Origin: an uncultured Pelagibacteraceae bacterium
Lineage (GTDB): Bacteria; Pseudomonadota; Alphaproteobacteria; Pelagibacterales; Pelagibacteraceae
Direction of reading: 5' to 3'
Length of the DNA: 64,000 nucleotides
Assembly: GCA_902597175.1 (NCBI GenBank)
Contig: CACJWN010000001.1
Coordinates: forward strand, 62,001-126,000
The position numbers and the translations under genes are program-made. The notes below the pieces were generated by a model, which was not told where the DNA came from, did not search any database, and saw nothing but the letters and a program-made list of their open reading frames with translations. Within the stretch, counting starts at the first letter, position 1; each line of letters starts with the position of its first letter. This document shows, one piece after another, positions 31,983 to 42,377 of this stretch.

Positions 31983-32414
31983 ATGAACTTATATCTTCTT
32001 TTTAAATCCTTGCATCTTATTGCTGTAATTTCTTGGATGGCAGGCCTTCTTTATCTACCGAGAATATTTGTTTATCATTCAGAGGCTGATCATGAGTCTC
32101 AAAAAACAATCTTTAAGATTATGGAAAAAAGACTTTATAACTACATCATGATGCCCGCAATGCTTCTTTCATGGCTGTTTGGTATTTTGCTTATTCATAG
32201 TCTCGGTTTTGGTGTTTTTTCAGAATTGTGGATGCAAATAAAGACTGTTGCAGTAGTTATTCTTACTTATTATCACTTTACTTTAGCAAAATATTTAAAT
32301 GATTTTGCTCTCAACAATAATCAGAAAACCTCAAAATTTTTTAGGATATATAATGAAATACCAACAATAATACTAATAGTAGTAATTTTTGTTGTTATTT
32401 TTAAACCTTTATAA
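31983..32414 (+). CDS. hemJ: Protoporphyrinogen oxidase HemJ-like membrane protein
   Basis: FKSLHLIAVISWMAGLLYLPRIFVYH; MEKRLYNYIMMPAM; adjacent to hemH. Confidence 0.92.
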   Translation: MNLYLLFKSLHLIAVISWMAGLLYLPRIFVYHSEADHESQKTIFKIMEKRLYNYIMMPAMLLSWLFGILLIHSLGFGVFSELWMQIKTVAVVILTYYHFTLAKYLNDFALNNNQKTSKFFRIYNEIPTIILIVVIFVVIFKPL

Positions 32415-32481
32415 TTAGGGGTTGAAATTTTTCTAAAAAGACATATATTTTTATAACTTCTCTTAAACTAAAAATAATCAC

Positions 32482-33756
32482 ATGAATTTACAAGAATTAA
32501 AGCAAAAAAATCCTGCAGAGCTTATAACTGAAGCTGAAAAACTCGGTATAGAAAATCCAAGCACTTTAAGAAAACAAGAAATTTTATTTGCTATTTTAAA
32601 AAAATTGGCTGAAAAAAACGAACAAATAACAGCCATTGGAGTTTTAGAAGTTTTACAAGACGGCTTTGGTTTTTTACGAGCGATCGAATCAAATTATCTT
32701 CCTGGACCTGATGATATTTATGTAAGTCCAAGTCAGATCAGAAGGTTCGGTTTAAGAACTGGTGACTCGGTTGAAGGGGAAATTAGAGGGCCAAAGGACG
32801 CCGAAAGATACTTTGCACTCCTTAAAGTAAATAAAATAAATTTTGATGACTCTGATAAAGGAAAAAATAAAATAGCTTTTGATAATTTAACCCCTCTTTA
32901 TCCAAACGAAAGAATTAAATTAGAAGTAGAAACATCAAAAATTGAAAAAAAACCAGACAACACAGCAAGACTAATTGATCTTGTGAGCCCAATAGGAAAA
33001 GGACAAAGATCTTTGATAGTCTCACCGCCAAGGGCTGGTAAAACAATAATCCTTCAGAACATCGCTCAATCAATTACAGCCAATCATCCTGAATGTTACT
33101 TGATGGTTTTGTTAATTGACGAAAGGCCCGAAGAAGTTACTGATATGCAAAGGTCTGTTAAGGGCGAAGTTGTAGCCTCAACTTTTGACGAGCCGGCCTC
33201 TAGGCATGTAGCTGTTGCTGAGATGGTGATTGAGAAAGCAAAAAGATTAGTTGAGCATAAGAAGGATGTAGTTATTTTATTGGATTCTATTACAAGATTG
33301 GGAAGAGCATACAACGCTGTTATACCAAGTTCTGGTAAAGTTTTGACTGGAGGTGTTGATGCTAACGCTCTTCAAAGACCCAAAAGATTCTTTGGCGCAG
33401 CAAGAAATGTCGAAGAAGGGGGATCCCTTACAATTATTTCAACTGCTTTGATAGATACAGGAAGCAGAATGGACGAGGTAATCTTTGAAGAATTTAAAGG
33501 AACAGGTAACTCCGAATTAATTCTTGATAGAAAAGTTGCCGATAAAAGAATTTATCCTGCGCTAGATATTACTAGATCAGGGACAAGAAGAGAAGAATTG
33601 TTATTTGCAAAAGATGAACTATCGAAAATGAACGTCTTAAGAAGAATAATTAGTCCTATGGGCACTATGGATGGGATAGAGTTTTTAATTTCCAAATTAA
33701 AAAATACAAAAAACAATTCTGATTTTTTTGACTCAATGAATAAGTCCGCTAACTAA
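32482..33756 (+). CDS. rho: Transcription termination factor Rho
   Basis: [58 protein letters not shown]. Confidence 0.99.
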   Translation: MNLQELKQKNPAELITEAEKLGIENPSTLRKQEILFAILKKLAEKNEQITAIGVLEVLQDGFGFLRAIESNYLPGPDDIYVSPSQIRRFGLRTGDSVEGEIRGPKDAERYFALLKVNKINFDDSDKGKNKIAFDNLTPLYPNERIKLEVETSKIEKKPDNTARLIDLVSPIGKGQRSLIVSPPRAGKTIILQNIAQSITANHPECYLMVLLIDERPEEVTDMQRSVKGEVVASTFDEPASRHVAVAEMVIEKAKRLVEHKKDVVILLDSITRLGRAYNAVIPSSGKVLTGGVDANALQRPKRFFGAARNVEEGGSLTIISTALIDTGSRMDEVIFEEFKGTGNSELILDRKVADKRIYPALDITRSGTRREELLFAKDELSKMNVLRRIISPMGTMDGIEFLISKLKNTKNNSDFFDSMNKSAN

Positions 33757-33758
33757 CT

Positions 33759-34376
33759 TTACTGAACAGTTTGATTGCTAAAATTTACTTCATGTAAGTA
33801 AAAACTTATAATACTCTCAAGAGTATTAACTTTATCTTTTATTGTTATAGCCTCTAAAAGTTTCTGTTTTTCTTCATTAGTGACTGGTGAAATCATTGAA
33901 AGGGTATTTATTTTTTGTGCTTTATCTAATTTTTCAAATTCTCTCCAGTTTAATAATAATCCATTTTTTCTAAAAAATGTTTTAGCTTTGTTCATAAGAT
34001 CTACTGTGTCCAAATCACCTGATGTATCTTTAAGGTCCTCCTCAAAACTTTTATAATCAACTTTAAATTCTCTATACAATTTATTATTTTCCACTTCTTC
34101 CAGTATTTTAAATCTAGTAATCCCAGTGAGATTTATTAATATTCTCCCATCCTCACTTTTTTGAAGGTCACTAATTTTACCTAAGCACCCAATTTTATAA
34201 ACTTGATTTCCATTTCTTTGAGATTGAACCATTCCCATTAGTTTATCTTTTTTGTAAGTATCATTTACAAGATCTAAATAGCGCTGCTCAAAAATATTTA
34301 AAGGCAGATTAGTCTTTGGAAAATAGATTACCCCACTTAGAGGAAAAACTGGAATTACATTAGGAAAAGATTTCAT
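33759..34376 (-). CDS. Lon N-terminal substrate-binding domain protein
   Basis: IPVFPLSGVIYFPKTNLPLNIFEQRYLDLVND. Confidence 0.88.
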   Translation of the reverse strand: MKSFPNVIPVFPLSGVIYFPKTNLPLNIFEQRYLDLVNDTYKKDKLMGMVQSQRNGNQVYKIGCLGKISDLQKSEDGRILINLTGITRFKILEEVENNKLYREFKVDYKSFEEDLKDTSGDLDTVDLMNKAKTFFRKNGLLLNWREFEKLDKAQKINTLSMISPVTNEEKQKLLEAITIKDKVNTLESIISFYLHEVNFSNQTVQ

Positions 34377-34482
34377 TTAATTAATATATTAAAAATTTTA
34401 TATTACTGGTAGTGACATTATTTGCAAATTTTGTTTATTGCTTAATTAGAAAAAAGCTAATACATTCCATGTTGATTTACAA

Positions 34483-34557
34483 GCGGGCATAGCTCAGTGG
34501 TAGAGCGTCTCGTTGCCAACGAGAAGGTCGAGGGTTCAAGTCCCTTTGCCCGCTCCA
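34483..34557 (+). tRNA. tRNA-Gly (anticodon GCC), CCA encoded
   Basis: GCGGGCA acceptor pairs with TGCCCGC; anticodon stem TCTCG/CGAGA with loop TTGCCAA; T-arm GAGGGTTCAAGTCCCTT; terminal T-CCA. Confidence 0.97.
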
Positions 34558-34562
34558 TATTT

Positions 34563-35456
34563 ATGTTTTCAGAATTTAAAAAAGAAAAAATTACTATTGA
34601 AAACCAAGGTTTTGGAAAAGCAGAAATCACATTTAGACATGGTGGTTCGGGAGAGCCATTATTGTTATTACATGGAAATCCTATGTCACATGTAACATGG
34701 CATAAAATAACCGACGAATTAAAAAATAAATTCTATATTGTGGCTGCAGATCTTAGAGGATACGGAGAAAGCATAGGCCCAGAGGACGGTGGCGAAAATC
34801 ATATAAACTATTCATTTAGAGCAATGGCAAATGATCAAATTAATTTAATGAAAATTCTAGGATATGACAAGTTTCACATAGTTGGTCATGATCGAGGGGC
34901 AAGAACAGCACATAGGATGGCTTTAGATGCTAGCGATAAAATAAAAAAGTTAGCATTGTTTGATATTATGCCTAATCGACATATTTGGACTGTTCAAAAA
35001 AAAGGATGGTCAATTTCTAAATGGCATTGGCTTTTAATGATGCAACCTTATGATCTTCCAGAAAAAATGCTATCCTCCATACCAGCTGATTATTATATGA
35101 AAAAAAAATTATCAAAAAGAGGCGCGAGCTTAGATTTTTGCAAAGAAACTTTTGATGAATATGTCAAATGTTTTAATTACAAAACTATTAGGGGATCATG
35201 TGAAGATTATAGAGCATCACCTTCTTGTGATTTAGATATGGACAACATTGATTTCGAAAAAAAGAATAAGATACGTTGCCCTCTTTTAGTATTATGGGGC
35301 AACAAAAGTGATACTGGAAAAGTTTGGGGTGATGTTTTAAACGTTTGGGGAGACTATAGTATTTCAAAACCAATTGGTGAGGGTCTTGATTGTGGACATT
35401 ATTTGCAAGAGGAGAAACCAAAAGAAGTTATCAACTGGTTAAAAAATTTTTTATAA
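34563..35456 (+). CDS. Alpha/beta hydrolase (haloacetate dehalogenase-like)
   Basis: MFSEFKKEKITI...GGSGEPLLLLHGNPMSHVTWHKI; VGHDRGARTAHRMALD. The 34497 start in the ORF track reads through the tRNA, so the start is reset to 34563. Confidence 0.9.
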   Translation: MFSEFKKEKITIENQGFGKAEITFRHGGSGEPLLLLHGNPMSHVTWHKITDELKNKFYIVAADLRGYGESIGPEDGGENHINYSFRAMANDQINLMKILGYDKFHIVGHDRGARTAHRMALDASDKIKKLALFDIMPNRHIWTVQKKGWSISKWHWLLMMQPYDLPEKMLSSIPADYYMKKKLSKRGASLDFCKETFDEYVKCFNYKTIRGSCEDYRASPSCDLDMDNIDFEKKNKIRCPLLVLWGNKSDTGKVWGDVLNVWGDYSISKPIGEGLDCGHYLQEEKPKEVINWLKNFL

Positions 35457-35794
35457 TGTCTGATCTTTCAAAAAAAAAATGTATTGCATGTAATGGTGAT
35501 ATTCCTCCATTCGACAAAAGTGAAATACATAAATATTTAAAAAAAGTAGATGATTGGGAAGTTAAAAAAAGTGAAGAGGAAAACTTTTACTTAATTAAAG
35601 AATTTAAATTTAAAAATTTCCGAGAAAGTCAAAAATTTGTGAATAAAGTAGGTGAAATCGCAGAGACAGAAAATCACCATCCTGATATTCATTTTGGGTG
35701 GGGTTATTGCAAAGTGAAAATTTTTACGCATGCAATAAAAGGTCTTGCTGAAAGTGATTTTATACTAGCTGCTAAAATAGATAAGATTAATTAA
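35456..35794 (+). CDS. 4a-hydroxytetrahydrobiopterin dehydratase (pterin-4a-carbinolamine dehydratase)
   Basis: ENHHPDIHFGWGYCKVKIFTHAIKGLAESDFILAAKID; Met at 35456 overlaps the upstream stop (TAATG). Confidence 0.93.
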   Translation: MSDLSKKKCIACNGDIPPFDKSEIHKYLKKVDDWEVKKSEEENFYLIKEFKFKNFRESQKFVNKVGEIAETENHHPDIHFGWGYCKVKIFTHAIKGLAESDFILAAKIDKIN

Positions 35795-37341
35795 TGATTG
35801 AAATGTCTTACACCTGTAAATAGCATTTTAATTTTTGCTTTATTAGCAACATTAATTACTTCCTGATCTCTTATTGATCCCCCGGGCTGAACTATTATTT
35901 TTATCCCTGCTTTTATTAGTGCTTCTATACCGTCTGCAAAAGGGAAAAAAGCATCTGAAGCAGCAACTGAATTTTTAATTTTTTCTAATTGAAATTGCCT
36001 TGCTTTTTGAATCGCTATTTTACAGCTATCGAGTCTACTAGGTTGGCCTGCACCAATTCCAATAGTTGAATGATTATTACATAAAACGATTGCGTTAGAT
36101 TTAACATATTTACTTACATTAAAAGCGAATCTTACTTCTGCGAGCTCTTTCTTACTAGGTTTTAGTTTTGTGACACATTTAATTTTCCTTCTATCAAAGA
36201 CTATCTTGTTTTTATTTTGTACCAAAAAGGATCCATCAAAAATTTTAAATGAAGAAACATTTTTAGGCTTGAATTTCGATATATCTATTATTCTCAAGTT
36301 TTTTTTCTTTTTTAATATTTTCAAAGACTCTTTGTCGAAACCTTTACCAAGTATAACTTCAAGAAAATTCTTATTAATTTCTAGCGCAATATTTTTAGTA
36401 ATTTTATAATTACACGCAATTACTCCACCAAAAGCACTAATCGGATCACATGCATATGCATTTTTAAATGAGTCTAAAGGATTTTTATGTTCAGAAACCC
36501 CGCAAGGATTTGCATGTTTAATAATTACTGTGCTAGCTTTTCCTTTAATAGACTCAAGAACATCTAATGAGGCAAACATATCGTTAAAATTATTATAACT
36601 CAATTCTTTACCGTGAATTTGGGTAAATCCAAGTTTTTTATCTTCATAATCGTTAATATAAATAGAGCTTTCTTGATGTGGATTTTCACCATATCTTAAC
36701 TTTTTTAGTCTTCGTCCGAAAATAGTTTTTCTTTCTGGAAATTGAATATTTAATTTATTGTTAAACCAATTAGCAATCATAGCATCATAGTATGCAGTTA
36801 AACCAAATGCTTTAGAGGACATGATCTCTCTAAATTTTAATGAGGTTGCTCCGTTGTTTTTTTCTAACTCTTTTATCAGCGAGGTATAATCATTTTTGTT
36901 GGTAATTATAGTTACATTCTTAAAATTTTTTGCTGCAGCACGAACCATTGTTGGTCCACCAATATCTATATTTTCAATAATTTTATTGGGATTTTTAGTC
37001 TCGGAAACTACTTTTTGAAACGGATAAAAATTAACTACAATCAAATCTATCGGAGAAAACTTTTGCTCAGACATTTCAGTCTTGTGAGCTTTGTTCTTTC
37101 TGTCATGTAAAATCCCTGCATGAATCTTTGGATGAAGAGTTTTGACTCTCCCATCCAGCATTTCTTTAAATCCAGTGTAATGAGATAACTCAATACATTT
37201 GTACCCAAGTTTTTTTATAGATTTATAAGTTCCTCCAGAACTAATAATTTTGATATTGTGTTTTTTTAGACACTTTAATAAGGAGGGAATATTTTCTTTA
37301 TCAAACACAGAAACTAAGGCACTTTTAATTTTTAAATTCAT
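35791..37341 (-). CDS. purH: Bifunctional AICAR transformylase/IMP cyclohydrolase
   Basis: ALVSVFDKENI; LDGRVKTLHPKIHAGIL; VIIKHANPCGVSEH. Confidence 0.98.
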   Translation of the reverse strand: MNLKIKSALVSVFDKENIPSLLKCLKKHNIKIISSGGTYKSIKKLGYKCIELSHYTGFKEMLDGRVKTLHPKIHAGILHDRKNKAHKTEMSEQKFSPIDLIVVNFYPFQKVVSETKNPNKIIENIDIGGPTMVRAAAKNFKNVTIITNKNDYTSLIKELEKNNGATSLKFREIMSSKAFGLTAYYDAMIANWFNNKLNIQFPERKTIFGRRLKKLRYGENPHQESSIYINDYEDKKLGFTQIHGKELSYNNFNDMFASLDVLESIKGKASTVIIKHANPCGVSEHKNPLDSFKNAYACDPISAFGGVIACNYKITKNIALEINKNFLEVILGKGFDKESLKILKKKKNLRIIDISKFKPKNVSSFKIFDGSFLVQNKNKIVFDRRKIKCVTKLKPSKKELAEVRFAFNVSKYVKSNAIVLCNNHSTIGIGAGQPSRLDSCKIAIQKARQFQLEKIKNSVAASDAFFPFADGIEALIKAGIKIIVQPGGSIRDQEVINVANKAKIKMLFTGVRHFNH

Positions 37342-37343
37342 TA

Positions 37344-38987
37344 CTAAATTTTTTTCTTAATTTCCCAATTAAAAAACTTATCTTTATTAACTAGATTACC
37401 AGAAATAGTTATACAAGTATTATCTAATATTTTTTTTCCTCCTAAATAAATACTCTTCTCCAATTCAAGATTTTCATCTTTAATTGTAAAAATAAGTGAC
37501 TTATTCTTTGATATTTGTATTAAAGCGCTATTTCCGCTAATTGTTTTTACAGCAGATAATTCAGGATTTAGATGAAATCTTAGTACATACCTTATTGGAA
37601 TTCCATCTTTCTTTTTAAAGATATGATCAACACCGTTTAACTTATTGTTATTTTGATCAAGATAAACTTCTCTTTTATGAATACAATTGAAATTTTTTTC
37701 ATATCCATTGTGAGATGCGGAACAACCAATTAAATTTTTGTCAGTTTTAAATTCTAAGTCACTTGTTTTAAAAGTATTTTTAATTGAATTTCCAAAAACT
37801 CTGTTGATTAGCTTATTCCTCTCAAATTTTGTTATACTAGTATCATTTATAGTTAATGTAGATTGACTAGCAGTTAATCGACTAATAAGTTCTGCTTTCG
37901 GTGAGATATTATTTCCAAATCCACAATTAGTAATTATTTTTATTCCATCTAAAAAATACTCAAAAGAAAGAGGGCCTGATTGATAATTTTTTGAGAAATT
38001 TTTGCCAGGAGGTCCACCAATGTCAAAGTACAGAACTTGCTGTTTAGATTTTGCATAGAATATACCTCCGATTATTTCCTTGTTACTTTTTTTGCTTACT
38101 TTAAAATTCTCAAGATATTTTTCGTAATGATTAAGCATTTTTTCAGAGGCTCCATTAAAAAGTGGAGTCTGATTATTTGGAGCTTTAAAAAATTTAATAC
38201 ACATTAAATTTTTTTGAATAATTTCATCAAGAAATTCAGGTATATACTGTTGAGCATCTTTTATGTTTTCATGACATAATAAAAAATATTTAGTAAAAAA
38301 TATAAGGTCATTAGGACTTCTAGTTAATGGGAAACCATCATCATCAAAATATGAATTAACAAATTTTTCTAAAGCCTTAATACCAAAATTATAGTTTTCT
38401 TCATATTCTTTAAAAATTATTCCTGATAATATTAGTGCAGATAATGCCTCAATTTTTTTGATAGGATTCTTCTCAAATTTTATATTCTTTTTTAAATGGT
38501 TACACTGCAAAATTATATTTTGAAAAAAATTTTTTTTAAATTCAAATGTTCCATTATTAATGATAATATCAATATTAAGTATCCAACTAATTATTCTATT
38601 GCTTAAAGTGGAGGTTTCCCAAACTTTTCGTTTAAATTTTGAATATTTAAACATCCATAGATAAATAATTTTTTGAATACTTTTACCATCTACTTTTCTA
38701 TCAATTAAATTTAACCATAAAAAATTATGATGATCGTAAATATTCTTATTCTTACTTTCAATCCAAAAGTCATTGACATTTATTTCATTAATTTTAAATG
38801 ATTTTTTTTTATAGGGAGAAATAAGAGATAATAAAAATGGATTTGGGCTAAAATAAACTTGAGTAGGAATTTTTGATTTTAGAGTCTCGTGATAATGATT
38901 AGATAGGAAATAAACTTTTTTAAAAAATTTGATAAAAGTTATTTGAATTGCAACAAAATAAAAATAGGCACCTTTTAAGCCGAACAT
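37344..38987 (-). CDS. Heparinase II/III family protein
   Basis: FLWLNLIDRK...; YFDIGGPPGKNFSKNYQSGPLSFEYFLDGIKIITNCG; next to purH. Confidence 0.8.
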   Translation of the reverse strand: MFGLKGAYFYFVAIQITFIKFFKKVYFLSNHYHETLKSKIPTQVYFSPNPFLLSLISPYKKKSFKINEINVNDFWIESKNKNIYDHHNFLWLNLIDRKVDGKSIQKIIYLWMFKYSKFKRKVWETSTLSNRIISWILNIDIIINNGTFEFKKNFFQNIILQCNHLKKNIKFEKNPIKKIEALSALILSGIIFKEYEENYNFGIKALEKFVNSYFDDDGFPLTRSPNDLIFFTKYFLLCHENIKDAQQYIPEFLDEIIQKNLMCIKFFKAPNNQTPLFNGASEKMLNHYEKYLENFKVSKKSNKEIIGGIFYAKSKQQVLYFDIGGPPGKNFSKNYQSGPLSFEYFLDGIKIITNCGFGNNISPKAELISRLTASQSTLTINDTSITKFERNKLINRVFGNSIKNTFKTSDLEFKTDKNLIGCSASHNGYEKNFNCIHKREVYLDQNNNKLNGVDHIFKKKDGIPIRYVLRFHLNPELSAVKTISGNSALIQISKNKSLIFTIKDENLELEKSIYLGGKKILDNTCITISGNLVNKDKFFNWEIKKKI

Positions 38988-38990
38988 CTA

Positions 38991-39653
38991 CTAATTTTTT
39001 CTAAGAATTTCTATATTTTTTTTAAGATCGCCTTTGTTCTCTTTAAAAATAGTTGATCCTGAAACAAGAATATTTGCTCCAGCTTGTTTCGCTAAAGAGC
39101 AATTTTCAAAATTAATCCCACCGTCTATTTCAATGTCTACATTAAAACTTTTTGACTTAATTATTTCTTTTAGTTGTTTTGTTTTTTCTAATACTTCTGG
39201 CATAAACTTTTGCCCCCCAAATCCTGGCTCAACACTCATTATTAGAACTAGATCAATTTCATCTAGATGATCTTTTATTAAATCAATACTTGATTTTGGT
39301 TTGAGAGAAATTCCAACTTTTTTGTTTTCTTTTTTTATTAGCTCTATAGTTTTAGAAGTATCTTTAGTAGCTTCAGGGTGAAAGGTAATAATATCCGCTC
39401 CCGCATTAGCGTAGTCTTTAATAAAATTATCTACTGGAGAAATCATTAAATGAACGTCGAATACTTTTTTTGTGAGAGGTCTCAGTTTTTTAATTACTTC
39501 TGGGCCAATAGTGAGATTTGGCACAAAATGTCCATCCATTACATCTATATGTATATAATCAGCACCTGCCCTCTCTAAAGAAATAACTTCTGCACCCAAT
39601 TTACTAAAATCAGCTGATAAAATAGACGGTGATATTTTGATTAGATTACTCAT
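38991..39653 (-). CDS. rpe: Ribulose-phosphate 3-epimerase
   Basis: KISPSILSADFSKLG; YIHIDVMDGHFVPNLTIGP; VEPGFGGQKFMPEVLEK. Confidence 0.98.
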   Translation of the reverse strand: MSNLIKISPSILSADFSKLGAEVISLERAGADYIHIDVMDGHFVPNLTIGPEVIKKLRPLTKKVFDVHLMISPVDNFIKDYANAGADIITFHPEATKDTSKTIELIKKENKKVGISLKPKSSIDLIKDHLDEIDLVLIMSVEPGFGGQKFMPEVLEKTKQLKEIIKSKSFNVDIEIDGGINFENCSLAKQAGANILVSGSTIFKENKGDLKKNIEILRKN

Positions 39654-39697
39654 TCTACATTTATATTTTAATCTTAAATTTTGTCAAAAAAATTAGA

Positions 39698-40033
39698 TTA
39701 ATTAAACAGTTGATATAATTGTCTTGAAAAATCGCTTTCTAGAGGAAATGCTAACATTCCCCAAACATCATAACCAAGAATGTAAGGCATGGCGTAAAAT
39801 CTGAATAAATAAAAAAACCATGCCACATATAAGGCTATGAAAGGTCCAAATAAGAAACTTGGAGTAATAAATTTAAATAAATTAATTATAGGGTTCGTGG
39901 TTTTTACAAATATTCTCATGAAAAAAAAAGTAGAATCTTCTTTTTGAAAAATATTCATGAATGCACGACCAATTAAAGTCCACATTATTGTTCCGAGCGT
40001 ATAATCTAAAACTATTGCCCAAGTTGGTATCAT
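39698..40033 (-). CDS. Small multi-pass membrane protein, unknown function
   Basis: Hydrophobic 111-aa ORF (LDYTLGTIMWTLIGRAFMNIF...); gap-free fit between rpe and the symporter operon. Confidence 0.6.
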   Translation of the reverse strand: MIPTWAIVLDYTLGTIMWTLIGRAFMNIFQKEDSTFFFMRIFVKTTNPIINLFKFITPSFLFGPFIALYVAWFFYLFRFYAMPYILGYDVWGMLAFPLESDFSRQLYQLFN

Positions 40034-40060
40034 ATTTCTAAATTACCATGATTTAGGTAA

Positions 40061-40090
40061 AAAAAAAGGGGCGAATAAATCGCCCCTTTT
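40061..40090 (-). terminator. Rho-independent terminator after the symporter operon
   Basis: AAAAAAAGGGGCGA-ATAAA-TCGCCCCTTTT; perfect 7-bp GC-rich stem with A/T extension; U-tract on minus strand. Confidence 0.85.
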
Positions 40091-40109
40091 AATTTTAAAT
40101 AATTGTTAA

Positions 40110-41966
40110 TTAGTGTTGCTTACCAAGAATAGCCTTACCTGTTGGTATTCTTGTATCGTCTACTAATTTTTGTGTAGCTGGGCTTGGCTCTTTAGTCATT
40201 AAACTGACTACCACCATTACAACTAAACAAATTGGTGCTCCAATTAATCCAAATCTTAAGTGGTCAATACCTAAGAATGGAGTATTTACACCGCCCCACA
40301 TTGGAACTGAGAATTTAGGGAACACCCACGTTAAGTATAATGTTCCTGATACAATTCCCGCAATGATACCAGCGATTGCACCTTCTCTAGTAGCTCTCTT
40401 CCACCATACACCAAGTACAAGTGGGAAGAATAAGCCTGACATTGCAAAGTCGAATGCCCAAGCAACCGAACCTAAGATACTTGTTAGCCTGAAAGAGGCT
40501 ATGTAAGCACCAGCAGCTCCGATTATTACTAGAAGTACACGAGCAACTAATAGTCTTTTAGCAGTTTCCGCTTTTGGATTAATGATCTTGTAGTAAATGT
40601 CGTGTGATAACGCATTTGAGATCGCTAATACTAATCCATCAGCAGTTGACATAGCAGCAGCCATACCACCAGCAAACACTAGTCCTGAGATTACGAACGG
40701 TAGACCTGCTACTTCTGGAGTAGCTAATACTACAACGTCACCTCTCATGAACCACTCGTTCAACTGAAGTATTCCGTCACCATTAAAGTCTGCGATAAAT
40801 ACTTGTTTAACTTCAGACCATCTTTGTACCCACTCTATCGACTGAACTTCAGAAATAGATTTTCCGATAATTCCAGTTGGTAGATTTGGATCCATCAATG
40901 CTAATTTAGACAATGTCGCTAACATAGGCGCTGAAGAGTAAAGTAAGAAAATAAAGAATAGCGACCAAGCTACTGATTTTCTTGCTGCTCTTACTGTAGG
41001 AGTTGTAAAGTATCTCATTAAGATATGAGGTAACGATGCAGTTCCTACCATCATACAAATCGCTAACGATAAGTATTTCCAGACAGCCATTCCACCTTCA
41101 GGTACTCCAGAGTGAGATCCAGAGATGTATTTCAATCCTCCTGGTACCCCAGCTGCTTTCATATCTGCGGCGCTGTTTTTAACTAGTCCAAATTGTTGTT
41201 CAAGTTCGCCAAGTCTTGCAACTTCATCACCCAACATCAAGTGAGGGAAAATTCCTCCACCTACGTTAGAACTAATCCAGAATACTGGTATTAAGTATGC
41301 GATGATTAATACAATGTACTGAGCAACCTGTGTCCAAGTTACAGCTCTCATTCCACCAAGCATTGAACAGATAAGGATACTTATTAATCCTACCCATACA
41401 CCTGCTTCAAACGGAATTCCAAGAGCTCTAGAAGCAATTGTTCCCGTAGCATTAATTTGTGCTGTTACGTAAGTAAATGATGCTATGAAAAGCACGAACA
41501 CAGAGCAAGCTCTTACGAGGTTACCACCGTATCGTGTTCCGATAAAATCAGGAACTGTGTAACATCCAAACTTTCTTAGGTACGGAGCCATTAGTGTTGC
41601 AACAAGTACGTATCCACCTGTCCAACCTACTAAGAAAGCCATATAAGTATAGCCACCAAAGTAAACTCCACCCGCTAAAGCTACGAATGATGCACCTGAC
41701 ATCCAGTCAGCTGCTGTTGCCATTCCGTTAAATACGGTTGGCACTTGTCTTCCTGCAACATAGTAGGCATCTACTTGAACGGTTCTTGATAAATATCCGA
41801 TTAAGGCATAAATCAATACCGTGAAAGCTACGAACATCACTCCGATGTTTTTAGCTGACACACCTGCTTGCTCTGCTAATGCCATCAAAATGATGAACAC
41901 TATAAAGCCACCAGTGTAGGTACCATATATTTTAGGAAGGTTTTGTATAAAATCTCCTTTAAACAT
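40110..41966 (-). CDS. Sodium:solute symporter family protein (ActP/VC_2705-like, probably acetate/monocarboxylate)
   Basis: DAYYVAGRQVPTVFNGMATAADWMSGASFVALAGGVYFGGY; AGGMAAAMSTADGLVLAISNALSHDIY. Confidence 0.9.
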   Translation of the reverse strand: MFKGDFIQNLPKIYGTYTGGFIVFIILMALAEQAGVSAKNIGVMFVAFTVLIYALIGYLSRTVQVDAYYVAGRQVPTVFNGMATAADWMSGASFVALAGGVYFGGYTYMAFLVGWTGGYVLVATLMAPYLRKFGCYTVPDFIGTRYGGNLVRACSVFVLFIASFTYVTAQINATGTIASRALGIPFEAGVWVGLISILICSMLGGMRAVTWTQVAQYIVLIIAYLIPVFWISSNVGGGIFPHLMLGDEVARLGELEQQFGLVKNSAADMKAAGVPGGLKYISGSHSGVPEGGMAVWKYLSLAICMMVGTASLPHILMRYFTTPTVRAARKSVAWSLFFIFLLYSSAPMLATLSKLALMDPNLPTGIIGKSISEVQSIEWVQRWSEVKQVFIADFNGDGILQLNEWFMRGDVVVLATPEVAGLPFVISGLVFAGGMAAAMSTADGLVLAISNALSHDIYYKIINPKAETAKRLLVARVLLVIIGAAGAYIASFRLTSILGSVAWAFDFAMSGLFFPLVLGVWWKRATREGAIAGIIAGIVSGTLYLTWVFPKFSVPMWGGVNTPFLGIDHLRFGLIGAPICLVVMVVVSLMTKEPSPATQKLVDDTRIPTGKAILGKQH

Positions 41967-42223
41967 TAGTCATCCTCTCTTTCTGAGAAACCATGTTCTT
42001 CGTCGATTTTTTCTTGTTTATTTGCAGTCCAAAACAAAATTATCACAAAGGCAAGAAGTGAACCTTGCGCAGTCATGTAATATGCTAATGGATAGCCAAG
42101 AAAAGACATCGTGTTCAGTTCAGAACCAAACATGAAGATCACTAATGAGAAGAAAGCCCAAAGAACCAATGTTACGATCATATGGTTTTTGGTCTTATTC
42201 CAATATGCGTCTTTATTTGACAT
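41966..42223 (-). CDS. DUF4212 domain small membrane subunit of the symporter
   Basis: WNKTKNHMIVTLVLWAFFSLVIFMFG...FLGYPLAYYMTAQGSLLAFVIILFW; overlaps the symporter start. Confidence 0.9.
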   Translation of the reverse strand: MSNKDAYWNKTKNHMIVTLVLWAFFSLVIFMFGSELNTMSFLGYPLAYYMTAQGSLLAFVIILFWTANKQEKIDEEHGFSEREDD

Positions 42224-42377
42224 ATTTCCCCCTATTTATTTTTAACTTTTTACGTAAAAAGTACTCTTATTGCTGGGGAGCATACTGATTATGAGTTGAA
42301 TTAAAAGAGAAAAAAGGACCCCAAAACCAATATGAAATGCTATAAGACAAGTAAATAAAGGGTTTTTTATATACAAC

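Noticed and set aside
34513-34695. Plus-strand ORF MPTRRSRVQVPLPAPY...
   Set aside because: Typical tRNA-derived artefact ORF; overlaps tRNA-Gly and the hydrolase in another frame
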